Source of the DNA: Solirubrobacter deserti
GTDB taxonomy: Bacteria > Actinomycetota > Thermoleophilia > Solirubrobacterales > Solirubrobacteraceae
NCBI RefSeq assembly: GCF_003344625.1
Contig: NZ_QPKJ02000001.1
Span: 868,001-932,000, forward strand
Direction of reading: 5' to 3'
Length of the DNA stretch: 64,000 nucleotides
Shown: positions 7,711-18,371 of the stretch, one piece after another
How the letters are laid out: each line of letters opens with the position of its first letter
Numbering within the stretch: the first letter of the stretch is position 1
The notes under the pieces: model-generated
What the model was told of the DNA's origin: nothing
The model's database searches: none
Seen by the model: only the letters and a program-made list of their open reading frames with translations
Translations under genes and position numbers: made by a program

Positions 7711-8976
7711 GTGCAGACCGCCTCGCCCGCCGCGCCGCTGACGCCGCTGCAGACCGCGCGCCGGCGCGGGCGCGTGAAGGGCGTCCTGGCCCTGTTCGGA
7801 CCGGCGTTCGTCGCGGCCGTCGCGTACATCGATCCGGGCAACTTCGCCACGAACATCTCCGGCGGCGCGCAGTTCGGCTACCTGCTCGTCTGGGTGATCG
7901 TCGGGGCGAACCTGATGGCGATGCTCGTGCAGTACCTCTCCGCCAAGACGGGCATCGCGACGGGGAGGAGCCTGCCGGAGCTGTGCCGCGAGCACTTCCG
8001 CAGGCCCGTGACCTTCGGGCTGTGGCTGCAGGCCGAGGCGATCGCGATCGCCACCGACCTCGCCGAGTTCGTCGGCGCGGCGATCGCGCTCAACCTGCTG
8101 TTCGGCGTGCCGCCGTTCGCCGCGGGGCTGATGACCGCGGTCGTCGCGTTCGCGATCCTCGAGCTGCAGTCGCGCGGCTACCGCCGGTTCGAGCTCGCGA
8201 TCGCGGGCTTTCTGATGATCGTGTTCTTCGGCTTCATGTACGACCTGAGCCAGGTCGGCGTGGACCCCGGCGACTTCGCCCAAGGGCTCATCCCGAGCTT
8301 CGACGGCACGGACTCCGTGCTGCTCGCCGTCGGCATCCTCGGCGCGACCGTGATGCCGCACGTCGTGTACCTGCACTCGGCGCTCACGTCCAACCGGATC
8401 GCGCCGAAGACCACCGAGGAGCGCCGGGAGCTCCTGAAGTTCCAGCGCCTCGACGTGATCGTCGCGCTCGGCCTGGCCGGGATCATCAACCTGACGATGC
8501 TGGTCGTCGCCGCGCAGCTGTTCCACGACAGCGGCAACACCACGGTCGAGTCGATCGAGGACGCGCACGCCGGCTTCGACACGCTGCTCGGCGGTGGCGC
8601 GGCGCTCGCGTTCGCCGTCGCGCTGCTCGCCTCCGGCCTGAGCAGCTCCAGCGTCGGCACCTTCGCCGGCCAGGTCGTGATGCAGGGCTTCATCAACCGC
8701 CGCATCAACCTCTTCCTGCGCCGCGCGATCACGATGGCGCCGAGCCTGATCGTGCTCGCGATCGGCGTGGACCCGTCGACGACGCTCGTGATCTCTCAGG
8801 TCGTGCTGTCGTTCGGCATCCCGTTCGCGCTGATCCCCATGGTCCTGTTGACCCGCCGTCGCGACATCATGGGCGCGCTCGTCAACCGCCGGCAGACGAC
8901 CGCCATCGCCGGACTTGTCGCAACATTGATCGTTGCGCTCAACGCTTTCCTCGTGTATCAAACCTTCTTCGGCTAG
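7711..8976 (+). CDS. NRAMP-family divalent metal transporter (MntH-like)
   Basis: The 421-residue protein has about eleven membrane helices. The NRAMP metal-site motifs are present as DPGN in helix 1 (residues 41-44) and MPH in helix 6 (215-217). It should import manganese or ferrous iron with protons. The GTG start is only seven bases after the second permease stop, so it probably belongs to the same transcript. Joining an NRAMP gene to a zinc-type ABC operon suggests combined control of zinc and manganese. No separate MntR-like site was recognised in the short gap. Confidence 0.9.
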   Translation: MQTASPAAPLTPLQTARRRGRVKGVLALFGPAFVAAVAYIDPGNFATNISGGAQFGYLLVWVIVGANLMAMLVQYLSAKTGIATGRSLPELCREHFRRPVTFGLWLQAEAIAIATDLAEFVGAAIALNLLFGVPPFAAGLMTAVVAFAILELQSRGYRRFELAIAGFLMIVFFGFMYDLSQVGVDPGDFAQGLIPSFDGTDSVLLAVGILGATVMPHVVYLHSALTSNRIAPKTTEERRELLKFQRLDVIVALGLAGIINLTMLVVAAQLFHDSGNTTVESIEDAHAGFDTLLGGGAALAFAVALLASGLSSSSVGTFAGQVVMQGFINRRINLFLRRAITMAPSLIVLAIGVDPSTTLVISQVVLSFGIPFALIPMVLLTRRRDIMGALVNRRQTTAIAGLVATLIVALNAFLVYQTFFG

Positions 8977-9003
8977 TCAGTCGTTCAAAAGGGGAGAGGG
9001 AAG

Positions 9004-11655
9004 TTGCGTTGGACGCTGCGATTTGCGTGTCTGTTGTTCGTAATGGTGTTCGCGGGTGCCGAGGCGGCGCACGCGCAAAAGGTGCTCGTGTTCTCGAAGA
9101 CCGCGGGCTTCCGGCACGACTCCATCCCGCAGGGGATCGCCGCGATCCAGGCCATCGGCCAGGCCAACAACTTCGCGGTCGACGCGACCGAGGACGCGAC
9201 GAAGTTCACCACCGCGAACCTCGACCAGTACGACGCGGTCGTCTGGCTGTCGACCACCGGTGACGTGCTCAACGACGCCCAGCAGGCGGCGTTCGAGAGC
9301 TACATCCGCGCGGGCGGCGGCTACGTCGGCGTCCACGCCGCGGCCGACACCGAGTACTCGTGGCCCTGGTACGGCGAGCTGGTCGGCGCGTACTTCAACA
9401 GCCACCCGAACAACCAGGACGCGAAGGTCGACGTGATCGACCGCGCGCACCCCTCGACGAGCCACCTGCCCGCCGCCTGGACGCGCTACGACGAGTGGTA
9501 CAACTACCGCGAGTCGCCGTCCAGCAAGGTCCACGTCCTGGCCAAGCTCGACGAGACGTCCTACAACGCCGGCAACGGCGCGATGGGCGCCGACCACCCG
9601 ATCGCGTGGTGCCGCAGCTTCGAAGGCGGCCGCTCCTGGTACACCGGCGGCGGGCACACGCAGGAGTCCTACTCGGAGGCCAACTTCCGCCAGCACCTCG
9701 CCGGCGGCATCCGCTGGGCCGCGGGCTACGTGAGCGGCGACTGCTCGGTGCCCGAGCCCGAGCCGTGCACCGCGACCTCGGACGAGTTCGAGGGCACAGC
9801 CCTCGGCTGCCAGTGGTCGATCGTGCGCTCGACCAACCAGCACACCGTCTCCGGCGGCGTCCTGAAGGTCCCGACCGCGCCGGGCGACCTCTACGGCGGG
9901 GGCGGCGACGCGCCGAACCTGATCCTCCAGAAGGCCCCGAGCGGCGCCTGGGAGGCGACCACCAAGGTCACCATCAACGCGCAGGCCGGCAGCCAGCAGG
10001 CGGGCCTGATCCTCTACCAGAACGACGACAACTACATCAAGGCCGTGCTGCTCGCCCGCAGCTCGAGCGAGAAGTTCATGGAGATCGTCCAGGAGATCAA
10101 CGGCTCGCCGCGCTACGACGCCAGCCAGGACCGCCTGAACATCCCGTCGGACTGGCCGACCACGTTCTACGTCCGCTTCACGCATCAGAACGGCACCATC
10201 ACGGCGGCCGCCTCGCGTGACGGCAGCACCTGGCAGCAGATCGGGCGCACGGCGACCTCGTCGTCGTTCACCTCCCCGCGCATCGGCCTGACCGCCGTCA
10301 CCAACGACGGCAACCAGCGCACCGACGCGAGCTTCGACTTCTTCCGCATCACCGGCGGCGGGACGGGCGGCCCGGACACGACGCCGCCCAGCGTCACCTC
10401 CTCCGTCGACGGCATCCCGACCGCGGCCGGCGCGTACCTGAACCGCGCCAAGGTCACGGTCAGCGCGACCGACTTCGACTCGGGCGTGGAGAAGATCGAG
10501 TGGTCGCACGGCGACGGTGCCTGGCAGACCTACACCGGGCCGATCGAGGTCGCGCAGACTGGACAGGTCCGGTTCCGCGCGACCGACAAGGCGGGCAACA
10601 CGTCCGACTTCAGCACGGTCGACGTGCAGGTCGCAGCCGCACCGACGTGCTCGCCGGTCACCCCCGAGCCCGGCTTCCAGGCGCTCTACGACGGGACGAT
10701 CCAGAGCCTGAAGGACTGGACGATGGCCGGCCCGGGCGGCTTCCAGCCGCGTACGGGTGACTGCGTGATCGACGCCTGGGGCGGCATGGGCCTGCTGTGG
10801 TACTCCAAGCAGCAGCTCGTCGCCCCGTACACGATCCGTGCCGAGTGGCGCATCTACGGCGACGACGACAACTCGGGCGTGTTCATCGGCTTCCCGGACC
10901 CGATGGACGACCCGTGGAAGCCGGTCAGCCAGGGCTACGAGATCCAGATCGACCCGACCGACGGCGACCCGACGCGCCGCACCGCCTCGATCTACTCCTT
11001 CCAGGCCGCCAATGCGGGCCAGCTCGCGCTCGCGCTCAAGCCGCACGGCCAGTGGAACGTGATGGAGGTCGAGGTCACCGATCAGCTGATCGTCGTCCGG
11101 ATCAACGGGGTGGAGGTCAACCGCTACACCTCTCCGCACCCGGAGCGTGACCCGAGCGCCGGCTTCTTCGGCATCCAGAACGACGGTGCGGGCGCGGACG
11201 TCAGCTACCGCAGCGTGCAGGTCAAGGGCGGGGGGCTCCCGACCCCGACGCCGACCCCGACGCCCGAGCCCGGGGACAGCACCTCGGTCGACACCGACGT
11301 CGTCGCCAGCGTGGTGCCGCGGGCGCTGGGGCTGTCGTTCGTCGGCGGCCCCGTGGATCTCGGCACGTTCGTGCCGGGCGTGGAGAAGGAGTACTCGGTG
11401 AACGCCACGCTGAAGGTGCTCTCCACGCTGCAGGGCACGGCGAAGCTCAGCGTGACCTCCGGGCGCATGTCCAACGCGGAGTTCGAGCTGCCCGAGCCGC
11501 TGCGCGTCGAGCCGGCCAAGACGTCCTGGACCGGCCCGGTGGCCAACGAGGACGTCGCCGTCGCGTTCAAGCAGCTGATCAAGCGCACGGACCGGATCCT
11601 GGAGGGCACCTACTCCGAGACGGTCACGTTCACGCTGTCGGCCGGCACCCCGTAG
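9004..11655 (+). CDS. Secreted multidomain ThuA / DUF1349 / DUF1080 protein
   Basis: The 883-residue product has a signal peptide (about 1-24), then a ThuA-like domain (about 25-245, with FSKTAGFRHDS and GGGYVGVHAAADTEY). A DUF1349-like beta-sandwich follows (about 255-455), then an Ig-like or chitobiase-C-like domain (about 460-545) and a DUF1080 / 3-keto-disaccharide hydrolase-like domain (about 555-745). A PTPTPTPTPEP linker leads to a final beta domain. ThuA and DUF1080 families are linked to disaccharide and 3-ketoglucoside metabolism, so an extracellular carbohydrate role is likely. TTG at 9004 is preceded by a strong GGGGAGAGG. A hairpin terminator follows the gene. Confidence 0.85.
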   Translation: MRWTLRFACLLFVMVFAGAEAAHAQKVLVFSKTAGFRHDSIPQGIAAIQAIGQANNFAVDATEDATKFTTANLDQYDAVVWLSTTGDVLNDAQQAAFESYIRAGGGYVGVHAAADTEYSWPWYGELVGAYFNSHPNNQDAKVDVIDRAHPSTSHLPAAWTRYDEWYNYRESPSSKVHVLAKLDETSYNAGNGAMGADHPIAWCRSFEGGRSWYTGGGHTQESYSEANFRQHLAGGIRWAAGYVSGDCSVPEPEPCTATSDEFEGTALGCQWSIVRSTNQHTVSGGVLKVPTAPGDLYGGGGDAPNLILQKAPSGAWEATTKVTINAQAGSQQAGLILYQNDDNYIKAVLLARSSSEKFMEIVQEINGSPRYDASQDRLNIPSDWPTTFYVRFTHQNGTITAAASRDGSTWQQIGRTATSSSFTSPRIGLTAVTNDGNQRTDASFDFFRITGGGTGGPDTTPPSVTSSVDGIPTAAGAYLNRAKVTVSATDFDSGVEKIEWSHGDGAWQTYTGPIEVAQTGQVRFRATDKAGNTSDFSTVDVQVAAAPTCSPVTPEPGFQALYDGTIQSLKDWTMAGPGGFQPRTGDCVIDAWGGMGLLWYSKQQLVAPYTIRAEWRIYGDDDNSGVFIGFPDPMDDPWKPVSQGYEIQIDPTDGDPTRRTASIYSFQAANAGQLALALKPHGQWNVMEVEVTDQLIVVRINGVEVNRYTSPHPERDPSAGFFGIQNDGAGADVSYRSVQVKGGGLPTPTPTPTPEPGDSTSVDTDVVASVVPRALGLSFVGGPVDLGTFVPGVEKEYSVNATLKVLSTLQGTAKLSVTSGRMSNAEFELPEPLRVEPAKTSWTGPVANEDVAVAFKQLIKRTDRILEGTYSETVTFTLSAGTP

Positions 11656-11665
11656 GCGGACCGTC

Positions 11666-11696
11666 GCGCTCCCCGGCGAACCTCGCCGGGGAGCGC
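11666..11696. terminator. Strong hairpin after the ThuA-DUF1080 gene
   Basis: GCGCTCCCCGGCG and CGCCGGGGAGCGC form a perfect 13-bp stem around the loop AACCT, eleven bases after the stop codon. There is no T tract, which is common for actinobacterial terminators. Confidence 0.75.
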
Positions 11697-11713
11697 ATAG
11701 GTTCTCCCACCCA

Positions 11714-11742
11714 TTGACGGCGCGCTCCGTTTCGTGGACCAT
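11714..11742 (+). promoter_or_regulatory. Candidate promoter for a leaderless LppP/LprE-like mRNA
   Basis: TTGACG at 11714-11719 and GACCAT at 11737-11742 are separated by 17 bases. Initiation about eight bases later would fall at the ATG at 11752, giving a leaderless transcript. The -10 is only a moderate match. Confidence 0.35.
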
Positions 11743-11751
11743 GCCGCGCGG

Positions 11752-12390
11752 ATGGACTCGAAGGCGCGGAGGGAGCGGAACCGGCGGAGGCTGCCGCCCA
11801 AGAGCCCGTGGGTGGTGTGGACGCAACGGGTCGCGGGCGTGCTGGCGACGGTGGCGCTGTTCGGCGTCGGCGTCGCGGTCTTCAACCTCGTGCGGCCCGA
11901 CGACGGCGCGGCGGTGGTCGCGTCCGAGACGGCGGCCACGCCCACCGCGACGCCGAAGCAGTCCTCCAAGAAGAAGTCCAAGAAGGCCAAGCCGCTGACG
12001 GCGCGCGAGAAGCAGGCCCGTGCGGACGCCGTCGACGACGTGCGCATGCAGGGCGACACGACCGTGCGCGAGGCCGACTACGACCCGCGTGCGCGGCTGC
12101 GCGTGCTGATCGGCCGCCCGGTCGGCGACTCGACCGGCGGCTACCGCGCGTACTTCTTCACCAAGGACGGCTTCGTCGGCAAGGACTCGGACTTCCGCAG
12201 CACCGAGCTCGAGGTCGCCAAGCAGGGCAAGGCGACGGTCACGCTGCGTTACGGCGTCTACAAGGACGGCGACCGCGCGGGCGAGCCCACCGGCACCAAG
12301 CGCGTGCGCTTCCGCCTCGACGGCACGGCGCTCACCGCGCTGGACGTCGTCCCCTCCGCGGACGAACGCTTCCAGCGCTCCTCCGGTTAG
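11752..12390 (+). CDS. LppP/LprE-like membrane-anchored protein
   Basis: The 212-residue protein begins with a basic segment, then one membrane helix (about residues 25-47), a Thr/Pro and Lys-rich linker, and an extracytoplasmic domain. That domain carries the pattern RPVGDSTGGYRAYFF ... FVGKDSDFRS ... VTLRYGVYKDGD, typical of the LppP/LprE family. Unlike the mycobacterial proteins it shows no lipobox. Its role is unknown; the family is associated with the cell envelope. ATG at 11752 is preferred because it fits a leaderless promoter; a GTG at 11734 would add six residues. Confidence 0.65.
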   Translation: MDSKARRERNRRRLPPKSPWVVWTQRVAGVLATVALFGVGVAVFNLVRPDDGAAVVASETAATPTATPKQSSKKKSKKAKPLTAREKQARADAVDDVRMQGDTTVREADYDPRARLRVLIGRPVGDSTGGYRAYFFTKDGFVGKDSDFRSTELEVAKQGKATVTLRYGVYKDGDRAGEPTGTKRVRFRLDGTALTALDVVPSADERFQRSSG

Positions 12391-12423
12391 TCTCTCCCTA
12401 CGGAGAGACCGAGGAGGGCCGTG

Positions 12424-14052
12424 ATGGAGCTGTCGTACGCATCCGGAACGTCGACCACGCCGCTGCTGGGCGACACGATCGGCGACAACCTCGACCGCAC
12501 GATCGCGCGCTTCGGCGACCGCGAGGCGCTCGTCTCCGTCCACCAGGATCTGCGGTACACGTACGCGCAGTTCGGCGAGACCGTCGACCGCTGCGCACGG
12601 GCGCTCATCGCGGCAGGGATCGAGGCGGGCGACCGCGTCGGCATCTGGAGCCCGAACTGCGCCGAGTGGGCGCTCGTCCAGTACGCGACCGCCAAGGCCG
12701 GGATCATCCTGGTCAACATCAACCCGGCCTACCGGACGTCCGAGCTGGCGTACGTGCTCAACCAGTCCGGCGTGCGGATGCTGGTCGCGGCGACGTCGTT
12801 CAAGACCAGCGACTACGTGAAGATGGTCGACGACGTCCGCGCGGACTGCCAGAAGCTCGAGCAGGTCGTGTTCATCGGGCGCGACTGGGAGGAGTTCATC
12901 GCGCGCGCCGAGCGGGTGAGCGCGGACGAGCTGCGGCAGCGGCAGGCCGCGACCCAGTTCGACGACCCGATCAACATCCAATACACGAGCGGCACGACCG
13001 GCTTCCCGAAGGGCGCGACGCTCAGCCACCACAACATCCTCAACAACGGCTTCTTCGTCGGCGAGGGCTGCCGCTACACCGAACAGGACCGGGTCTGCAT
13101 CCCGGTGCCCTACTACCACTGCTTCGGCATGGTGATGGGCAACCTCGCGTGCACCTCGCACGGCGCGTGCATGGTCATCCCGGCGCCGGCGTTCGACCCG
13201 ATCGCGACGCTTCAGGCCGTCCAGGACGAGCGCTGCACGTCGCTGTACGGCGTCCCGACGATGTTCATCGCCGAGCTCGAGCACCCGGAGTTCGGCGAGT
13301 ACGACCTCACCAGCCTGCGCACCGGGATCATGGCCGGCTCGCCCTGCCCGATCGAGACGATGAAGCGCTGTGTCGAGCAGATGCACATGGAGGAGGTGAC
13401 CATCTGCTACGGCATGACCGAGACCTCGCCGGTGTCCACGCAGACCGGCGCCGACGACCCGCTGGAGAAGCGTGTCGCGACCGTGGGCCGCGTCCATCCG
13501 CACGTCGAGGTCAAGATCGTCTCGCCGGAGAGCGGGGCCGTGGTCGCGCGCGGTGAGCCGGGCGAGCTGTGCACGCGCGCCTACTCCGTGATGCTGGGCT
13601 ACTGGGATGAGCCGGAGAAGACCGCCGACGCGATCGACCGGGCGCGCTGGATGCACACGGGCGACCTGGCGCAGATGGACGACGAGGGCTACATCAAGAT
13701 CGTCGGGCGCATCAAGGACATGGTCATCCGCGGCGGCGAGAACGTCTACCCGCGCGAGATCGAGGAGTTCCTGATGGGGCATCCGGACATCGCGGACGTC
13801 CAGGTCATCGGGGTGCCGGACCCGCGCTACGGCGAGGAGCTGATGGCCTACGTGCGCCTCCGCGGCGGCGCTGCGCTCGACCGCGAAGCGGTGGCCGAGT
13901 TCTGCCAGGGCAAGATCGCCCACTACAAGGTGCCGCGTTATGTTCAGGTGGTGGATGAGTTCCCGATGACCGTGACCGGCAAGATCCAGAAGTACAAGCT
14001 GCGCGAGGCGGCGATCGAGTCGCTGGGGCTCGCGGAAGTGGAGACGGCGTAG
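12424..14052 (+). CDS. AMP-binding acyl-CoA synthetase (FadD-like)
   Basis: The 542-residue enzyme has the P-loop-like motif [12 protein letters not shown] (about residues 189-200), the A5 motif YGMTETSP, the A7 region [14 protein letters not shown] and the catalytic C-terminal lysine region [13 protein letters not shown]. It should activate a fatty or other carboxylic acid to its acyl-CoA through an acyl-AMP. The chain length cannot be read from the sequence; it resembles medium- to long-chain FadD enzymes. GAGGAGG lies six bases before ATG 12424, which favours this start over GTG 12421. Confidence 0.9.
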   Translation: MELSYASGTSTTPLLGDTIGDNLDRTIARFGDREALVSVHQDLRYTYAQFGETVDRCARALIAAGIEAGDRVGIWSPNCAEWALVQYATAKAGIILVNINPAYRTSELAYVLNQSGVRMLVAATSFKTSDYVKMVDDVRADCQKLEQVVFIGRDWEEFIARAERVSADELRQRQAATQFDDPINIQYTSGTTGFPKGATLSHHNILNNGFFVGEGCRYTEQDRVCIPVPYYHCFGMVMGNLACTSHGACMVIPAPAFDPIATLQAVQDERCTSLYGVPTMFIAELEHPEFGEYDLTSLRTGIMAGSPCPIETMKRCVEQMHMEEVTICYGMTETSPVSTQTGADDPLEKRVATVGRVHPHVEVKIVSPESGAVVARGEPGELCTRAYSVMLGYWDEPEKTADAIDRARWMHTGDLAQMDDEGYIKIVGRIKDMVIRGGENVYPREIEEFLMGHPDIADVQVIGVPDPRYGEELMAYVRLRGGAALDREAVAEFCQGKIAHYKVPRYVQVVDEFPMTVTGKIQKYKLREAAIESLGLAEVETA

Positions 14053-14055
14053 CGC

Positions 14056-14718
14056 GTGTGCGGCCGATACACGCTCTCGACCGTCGACGGTCCTGAGATC
14101 GCGCAGCGCTTCAGCCTGATCGACCCGCCGTCCGAGGAGACGCTCGGGCGCTTCAACGTGTGCCCGACCGAGACGGTCGCGGCCGTTCTGCAGCCGGGCC
14201 AGGCCAGCGCGGTCGCGTGGGGCCTGCGGCCGTTCCGCAACCAGAACTACGCGCCGATCAACGTGCGCTCGGAGACCGCCGCCTCCCGCTTCAAGCGGCT
14301 GATGGACGGCGGCCGCTGCCTCGTGCTCGCCGACGGCTGGTACGAGTGGCTCAAGGCGGAGAAGAAGGGCCAGCCGCGCCTGCCGTTCCGCTACACGGTC
14401 GACGAAGGGTCGCTGTTCGCGTTCGCCGGCGTCTACGACGGCACGGGCGTCGCGATCCTCACCACCGAGGCGAACGAGATCTGTGCGCCCGTGCACGACC
14501 GGATGCCGGTGATCCTCGACGGGCCCGAGGCCGAGGCGATGTGGCTGTCGGACAGCGTCGAGATCCCCGAGGCCGAAGGGCTGCTGATCCCGTTCCCGAG
14601 TGAGCGCGTGTCCGTAGCACCCGCCAATCCGGCCGTCAATAGGGCGGGAGTAGAAGGCCCGGAGCTGCTGACGCCGCCGGACGAGCCGGTGGCGCCCCCG
14701 TCGGACACGCTGTTCTGA
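14056..14718 (+). CDS. SRAP (HMCES/YedK-type) abasic-site DNA-protein crosslink protein
   Basis: The 220-residue protein starts MCGRYTLS, so after Met removal Cys2 is the nucleophile that crosslinks to abasic sites in single-stranded DNA. Other family residues are visible: NVRSET with the catalytic Asn/Glu region (about 74-79), GWYEW with its Glu, and PVHDRMP with the active His. It should shield abasic sites during replication. The GTG start is three bases after the acyl-CoA synthetase stop. The Pro-rich C-terminal 40 residues look disordered. Confidence 0.9.
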   Translation: MCGRYTLSTVDGPEIAQRFSLIDPPSEETLGRFNVCPTETVAAVLQPGQASAVAWGLRPFRNQNYAPINVRSETAASRFKRLMDGGRCLVLADGWYEWLKAEKKGQPRLPFRYTVDEGSLFAFAGVYDGTGVAILTTEANEICAPVHDRMPVILDGPEAEAMWLSDSVEIPEAEGLLIPFPSERVSVAPANPAVNRAGVEGPELLTPPDEPVAPPSDTLF

Positions 14719-14730
14719 AAAGGTCCGCGG

Positions 14731-16509
14731 GTGGACGTCGGTTTCCTCGCTCTGGCGGTGGGCTCGCTGCTCGCCGCGGGTATCGCCGCCTCGCTGCTCG
14801 CGGGCCGGTTGCGCCTGCCCGGCCTGGTGCTGGTGCTCGTGCTGGGCATGGTCATCGGCACCGACGGCCTGACGCTGATCGACTTCCAGGACTACGAGGT
14901 CGCGCAGTCGGCCGCCGTGCTCGCGCTCGCGCTGATCCTGTACGAGGGCGGCCTGTCCTCGGGCTGGGCGGAGATCAAGCCCGTCGTCGGCCCCTCGATC
15001 ATGCTGGCGACGCTCGGGACGCTGCTCACCGCCGGGCTCACCGCGGTCGCGGCGCTGTGGCTGTTCGACGAGCTCACCGGGCTGGAGGCGTTCGTGCTCG
15101 GCTCGACCGTCGCGGCGACCGACGCCGCGGCCGTGTTCGCGGTCCTGCGCGGATCCACGCTGCGACGCAGGCTCGCGCGGACGCTGGAGGGTGAGTCCGG
15201 CGTCAACGACCCGATCGCGATCCTGCTCGTGATCGGCGGCATCGAGGCCATCAACCACGCGGACTTCGGGCTCGTCGACGCGCTGTGGCTGGCCGCGAGC
15301 GAGCTGGCGATCGGCGCGGCGGTCGGGCTCGCGGTCGGCGCGCTCGGGGTGATCGTCCTGCGCCAGGTGACGCTGCCGTCCGCCGGCCTGTACCCCGTCG
15401 CGTCCATCGCGTTCGCGGCGATCGCCTACGGCGGCGCGCAGACCGCGCACGGCACGGGGTTCCTCGCGGTCTTCCTGGCCGGCCTCGTGATCGGCTCGGC
15501 GTCCTCGCCCGCCCGGCGCACGGTCATCACGTTCCACGAAGGGCTTGCGTGGGTCGCGCAGCTCGCGTTGTTCCTGCTGCTCGGCCTGCTCGTGAACCCG
15601 GCCGAGCTGATCGAGTTCATCCCGGAGGGCGCGGCGATCGCCATCGTGACCGCGGTGATCGCGCGGCCGCTCGCCGCGCTGCTCGTGGCCTACGGGTTCA
15701 CGCTGCCGGAGCGGTTGATCCTCGGCTGGGCGGGCCTGCGCGGCGCGACCCCGATCGTGTTCGCCACCTTCCCCGTGACCGAGGGCCTCCCGCACGGCGA
15801 GACGATCTTCAAGGTCGCGTTCTTCGTCGTGCTGCTCTCGACCGTCCTGCAGGGGTTGACGATCGAGCCCGTCGCGCGCTGGCTGGGCGTGACCTCCGAC
15901 GAGGCGGCGCTGCCCGTGCCGCTGGTCGAGCCGGTGATCCTCAACCGCCTGGGCGCGGAGACGATGCAGTTCCCGGTGCGTCACGGTGACGCCATCGAGG
16001 GCCGTCTGGTGCGCGATCTGGGCCTCCCGCGCGAGGCGCTGCTGAACGTGATCGTGCGCGGCGACCGCGCGATCCCGCCCCGCGGCTCGACCGCGATCCA
16101 AGAAGGCGACCAGCTGCACGTGCTGGTCCGCCAGGAGGTCGCGATGGACTTCCGCGACCTGATGCGCCGCTGGCGCACCGGCCCGGTCGGCCCGCCCGAG
16201 CGCCCGCGCCGGCAGCCGCGCTCGCGTCCGTCGGTCACGACGATCCGCCCGTGGGCGGAGGCCGACGGCGACCCGCAGCGCCCGAAGACGCTCGCCGGCC
16301 AGCCCGTCGTCGAGCAGCTGCGCACGCGCCGGGATGAGCCGGGCGCGCTGGTCGCGCTCGAGGACGGGCGCTACGGCGTTTCCGGGCCGCTGCTCGCGAT
16401 CGGCCCGTCCGGCGAGCTGCAGGCGTTCGCGCGCCGCCGGCTGGCCAACGCCAAGTCGCCCGCGGAGCGCGCGTGGTGGCAGGAAGTGGTCGGCGCGCTC
16501 GCTCGCTGA
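14731..16509 (+). CDS. Potassium/proton antiporter of the NhaP2/CvrA type with RCK_C domain
   Basis: The 592-residue protein has about twelve membrane helices over residues 1-385, with the exchanger motif [13 protein letters not shown] cytoplasmic RCK_C (TrkA-C) domain at about 400-485 matches [22 protein letters not shown] and [10 protein letters not shown] and should bind a regulatory ligand. A charged C-terminal tail of about 100 residues follows. It probably exchanges K+ (or Na+) for protons in osmotic and pH balance. GTG 14731 follows AAAAGG and lies 12 bases after the SRAP stop. Confidence 0.87.
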   Translation: MDVGFLALAVGSLLAAGIAASLLAGRLRLPGLVLVLVLGMVIGTDGLTLIDFQDYEVAQSAAVLALALILYEGGLSSGWAEIKPVVGPSIMLATLGTLLTAGLTAVAALWLFDELTGLEAFVLGSTVAATDAAAVFAVLRGSTLRRRLARTLEGESGVNDPIAILLVIGGIEAINHADFGLVDALWLAASELAIGAAVGLAVGALGVIVLRQVTLPSAGLYPVASIAFAAIAYGGAQTAHGTGFLAVFLAGLVIGSASSPARRTVITFHEGLAWVAQLALFLLLGLLVNPAELIEFIPEGAAIAIVTAVIARPLAALLVAYGFTLPERLILGWAGLRGATPIVFATFPVTEGLPHGETIFKVAFFVVLLSTVLQGLTIEPVARWLGVTSDEAALPVPLVEPVILNRLGAETMQFPVRHGDAIEGRLVRDLGLPREALLNVIVRGDRAIPPRGSTAIQEGDQLHVLVRQEVAMDFRDLMRRWRTGPVGPPERPRRQPRSRPSVTTIRPWAEADGDPQRPKTLAGQPVVEQLRTRRDEPGALVALEDGRYGVSGPLLAIGPSGELQAFARRRLANAKSPAERAWWQEVVGALAR

Positions 16510-16553
16510 CACGTCCGCTGAATCTTCGTCAGGATCTGTCGAATAGACATGGC

Positions 16554-18371
16554 ATGAAGCTGTCGCTCCGTGCGAAGCTGCTCGGCCTCGCCGGTCTGCT
16601 GCTCGCCCTCATGACCGTGGTCGGCGTCGTGTCGATCATCAACCTGTCCTCCGTCGGTGAGAAGGGCGGGTCGATGTACGCCGACCGGGTCGTGCCGATC
16701 CGCGACATCGCGCAGGCACGCGCGCTGCTCGGCGACATCGACAGCCAGGTGCTGCGCTCGTTCGGCACGACCGCCGACGACGACGAGCTGGCGCGCACCG
16801 CCGCCGCGGACGTCGCCGGCATCGACGCCCTCGTCAAGGCCTATGAGGCGACGTTCCTCGTCGAAGCGGAGAAGGAAGGGCTCGAGCGGTTCCACAGCCG
16901 CTGGGACGCCTATCAGAAGGTCCTCCCGCAACTCGAAGCGCTCGGCCGGGCCGAGCGCGACGCCGAGGCGTCCGCGCTCTACCTCGACCAGGCCGCGCCC
17001 CTGTACGCCGAGGTCGACAAGGAGCTCGCCGGGCTGGTGACCGTCAACGACGCCGTGGCCAAGGAGCTCAACGCGCAGATCAACGCCACGGGCCGGACGG
17101 GCCGGATCGTCACGCTCACGCTGCTCGTGGCCGCGTTTGCGCTGGGCCTCGGCGTGGCGCTGCTGGTCGCGCGCGGCATCGTGCGCGGCGTCACGCAGAT
17201 GCTCAACGCCGCCGAGGGCATCGCCCGCGGCGACGTCGATCAGCACATCGACGTCCGCTCCCGGGACGAGATCGGCGCCATGGCCACCGCGTTCGGGCGC
17301 ATGCTCGAGTACCTGCGTTCGATGGCGGGCGCCGCCGACCGGATCGCCGACGGCGACCTCAGCGCCGACGTCACCCCCGCGTCCGAGCGCGACGCGCTGG
17401 GCACGGCCTTCGCGCGCATGATCGGCACGCTCCGCAACGCCGTCGGCCGCATGGCGGCCGGCGCGGGCACCGTCTCGGCCGCGTCCCAGGAGATGGCCGC
17501 CACCTCCGAGGAAGCCGGCCGCGCCGTGGGCGAGATCGCCTCCGCCGTCACCGAGGTCGCACACGGCTCCGAGCGTCAGGTGCGGATGGTCGAGTCCACG
17601 CGCGCCGCCGTCCAGCAGGCCGCGGAAGCCGCCGCGGAGACCACGGTCGCCGCCGACGCCACCGCCATGGCCGCCGAGGCCGCCGGTCGGACCGCCCGCG
17701 AGGGCGTCGACGCCGCCACGCGCGCCACGGACGCCATCCAGCGTGTCGCGGATTCCTCCCAGCAGGTCGCCACCGCGATCGAGGACCTCGCCGACCGCTC
17801 CGAGCGCATCGGCGGCATCGTCACGACGATCACCGGCCTGGCCGAGCAGACGAACCTGCTCGCGCTCAACGCCGCGATCGAGGCCGCCCGCGCCGGCGAG
17901 CAGGGCAAGGGCTTCGCCGTTGTGGCCGAGGAGGTCCGCAAGCTCGCCGAGGAGTCGCAGTCCGCGGCGGGCGAGATCTCGACCCTGATCGGCGAGATCC
18001 AGGCGCGGACGGGCGAGGTCGTGGCCGTGGTCAGCGACAGCGCGGAGCGCACGCGCGACGGCGTGTCGACCGTGGAGACCGCCCGGGACGCGTTCGCGCG
18101 CATCGACGCCGACGTGGACGACATGCGCAGCAAGGTGGCCGAGATCGCCTCGGCCGTCGGCCGCATCTCCTCCGAGGCCGAGCGCGCCGAGGCCGACATC
18201 ACCGAAGTCGCCGCCGTGGCCGAGGAGTCCTCGGCGTCCGCGGAGCAGGTCAGCGCCTCTACGCAGCAGACCAGCGCCAGCGCGCAGGAGATCGCGGCGT
18301 CGGCCGCGACCCTGGCGGGCACGGCGCAGGAGCTCGACGAGATCGTGCGCGGCTTCCGCCTGACGGCCTAG
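16554..18371 (+). CDS. Methyl-accepting chemotaxis protein
   Basis: The 605-residue receptor has an N-terminal membrane helix (about 10-32), a short helical sensor domain of 4HB type, a second helix (about 182-205), two successive HAMP-like segments and a cytoplasmic signalling coiled coil. The hairpin tip [19 protein letters not shown] is fully conserved, so it should bind CheA and CheW. No che or flagellar genes lie in the window. The ATG at 16554 was chosen because it begins the basic MKLSLRAK segment before the first helix. Its stop overlaps the stop of the convergent phosphoesterase. Confidence 0.9.
   Translation: MKLSLRAKLLGLAGLLLALMTVVGVVSIINLSSVGEKGGSMYADRVVPIRDIAQARALLGDIDSQVLRSFGTTADDDELARTAAADVAGIDALVKAYEATFLVEAEKEGLERFHSRWDAYQKVLPQLEALGRAERDAEASALYLDQAAPLYAEVDKELAGLVTVNDAVAKELNAQINATGRTGRIVTLTLLVAAFALGLGVALLVARGIVRGVTQMLNAAEGIARGDVDQHIDVRSRDEIGAMATAFGRMLEYLRSMAGAADRIADGDLSADVTPASERDALGTAFARMIGTLRNAVGRMAAGAGTVSAASQEMAATSEEAGRAVGEIASAVTEVAHGSERQVRMVESTRAAVQQAAEAAAETTVAADATAMAAEAAGRTAREGVDAATRATDAIQRVADSSQQVATAIEDLADRSERIGGIVTTITGLAEQTNLLALNAAIEAARAGEQGKGFAVVAEEVRKLAEESQSAAGEISTLIGEIQARTGEVVAVVSDSAERTRDGVSTVETARDAFARIDADVDDMRSKVAEIASAVGRISSEAERAEADITEVAAVAEESSASAEQVSASTQQTSASAQEIAASAATLAGTAQELDEIVRGFRLTA

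Noticed and set aside
8977..16512. A 2,511-codon open frame on the minus strand opposite several genes
   Set aside because: It is antisense to well-supported genes (ThuA-DUF1080, acyl-CoA synthetase, SRAP, antiporter). Its translation is low-complexity Arg/Asp/Gly/His, as expected for a shadow frame in GC-rich DNA.
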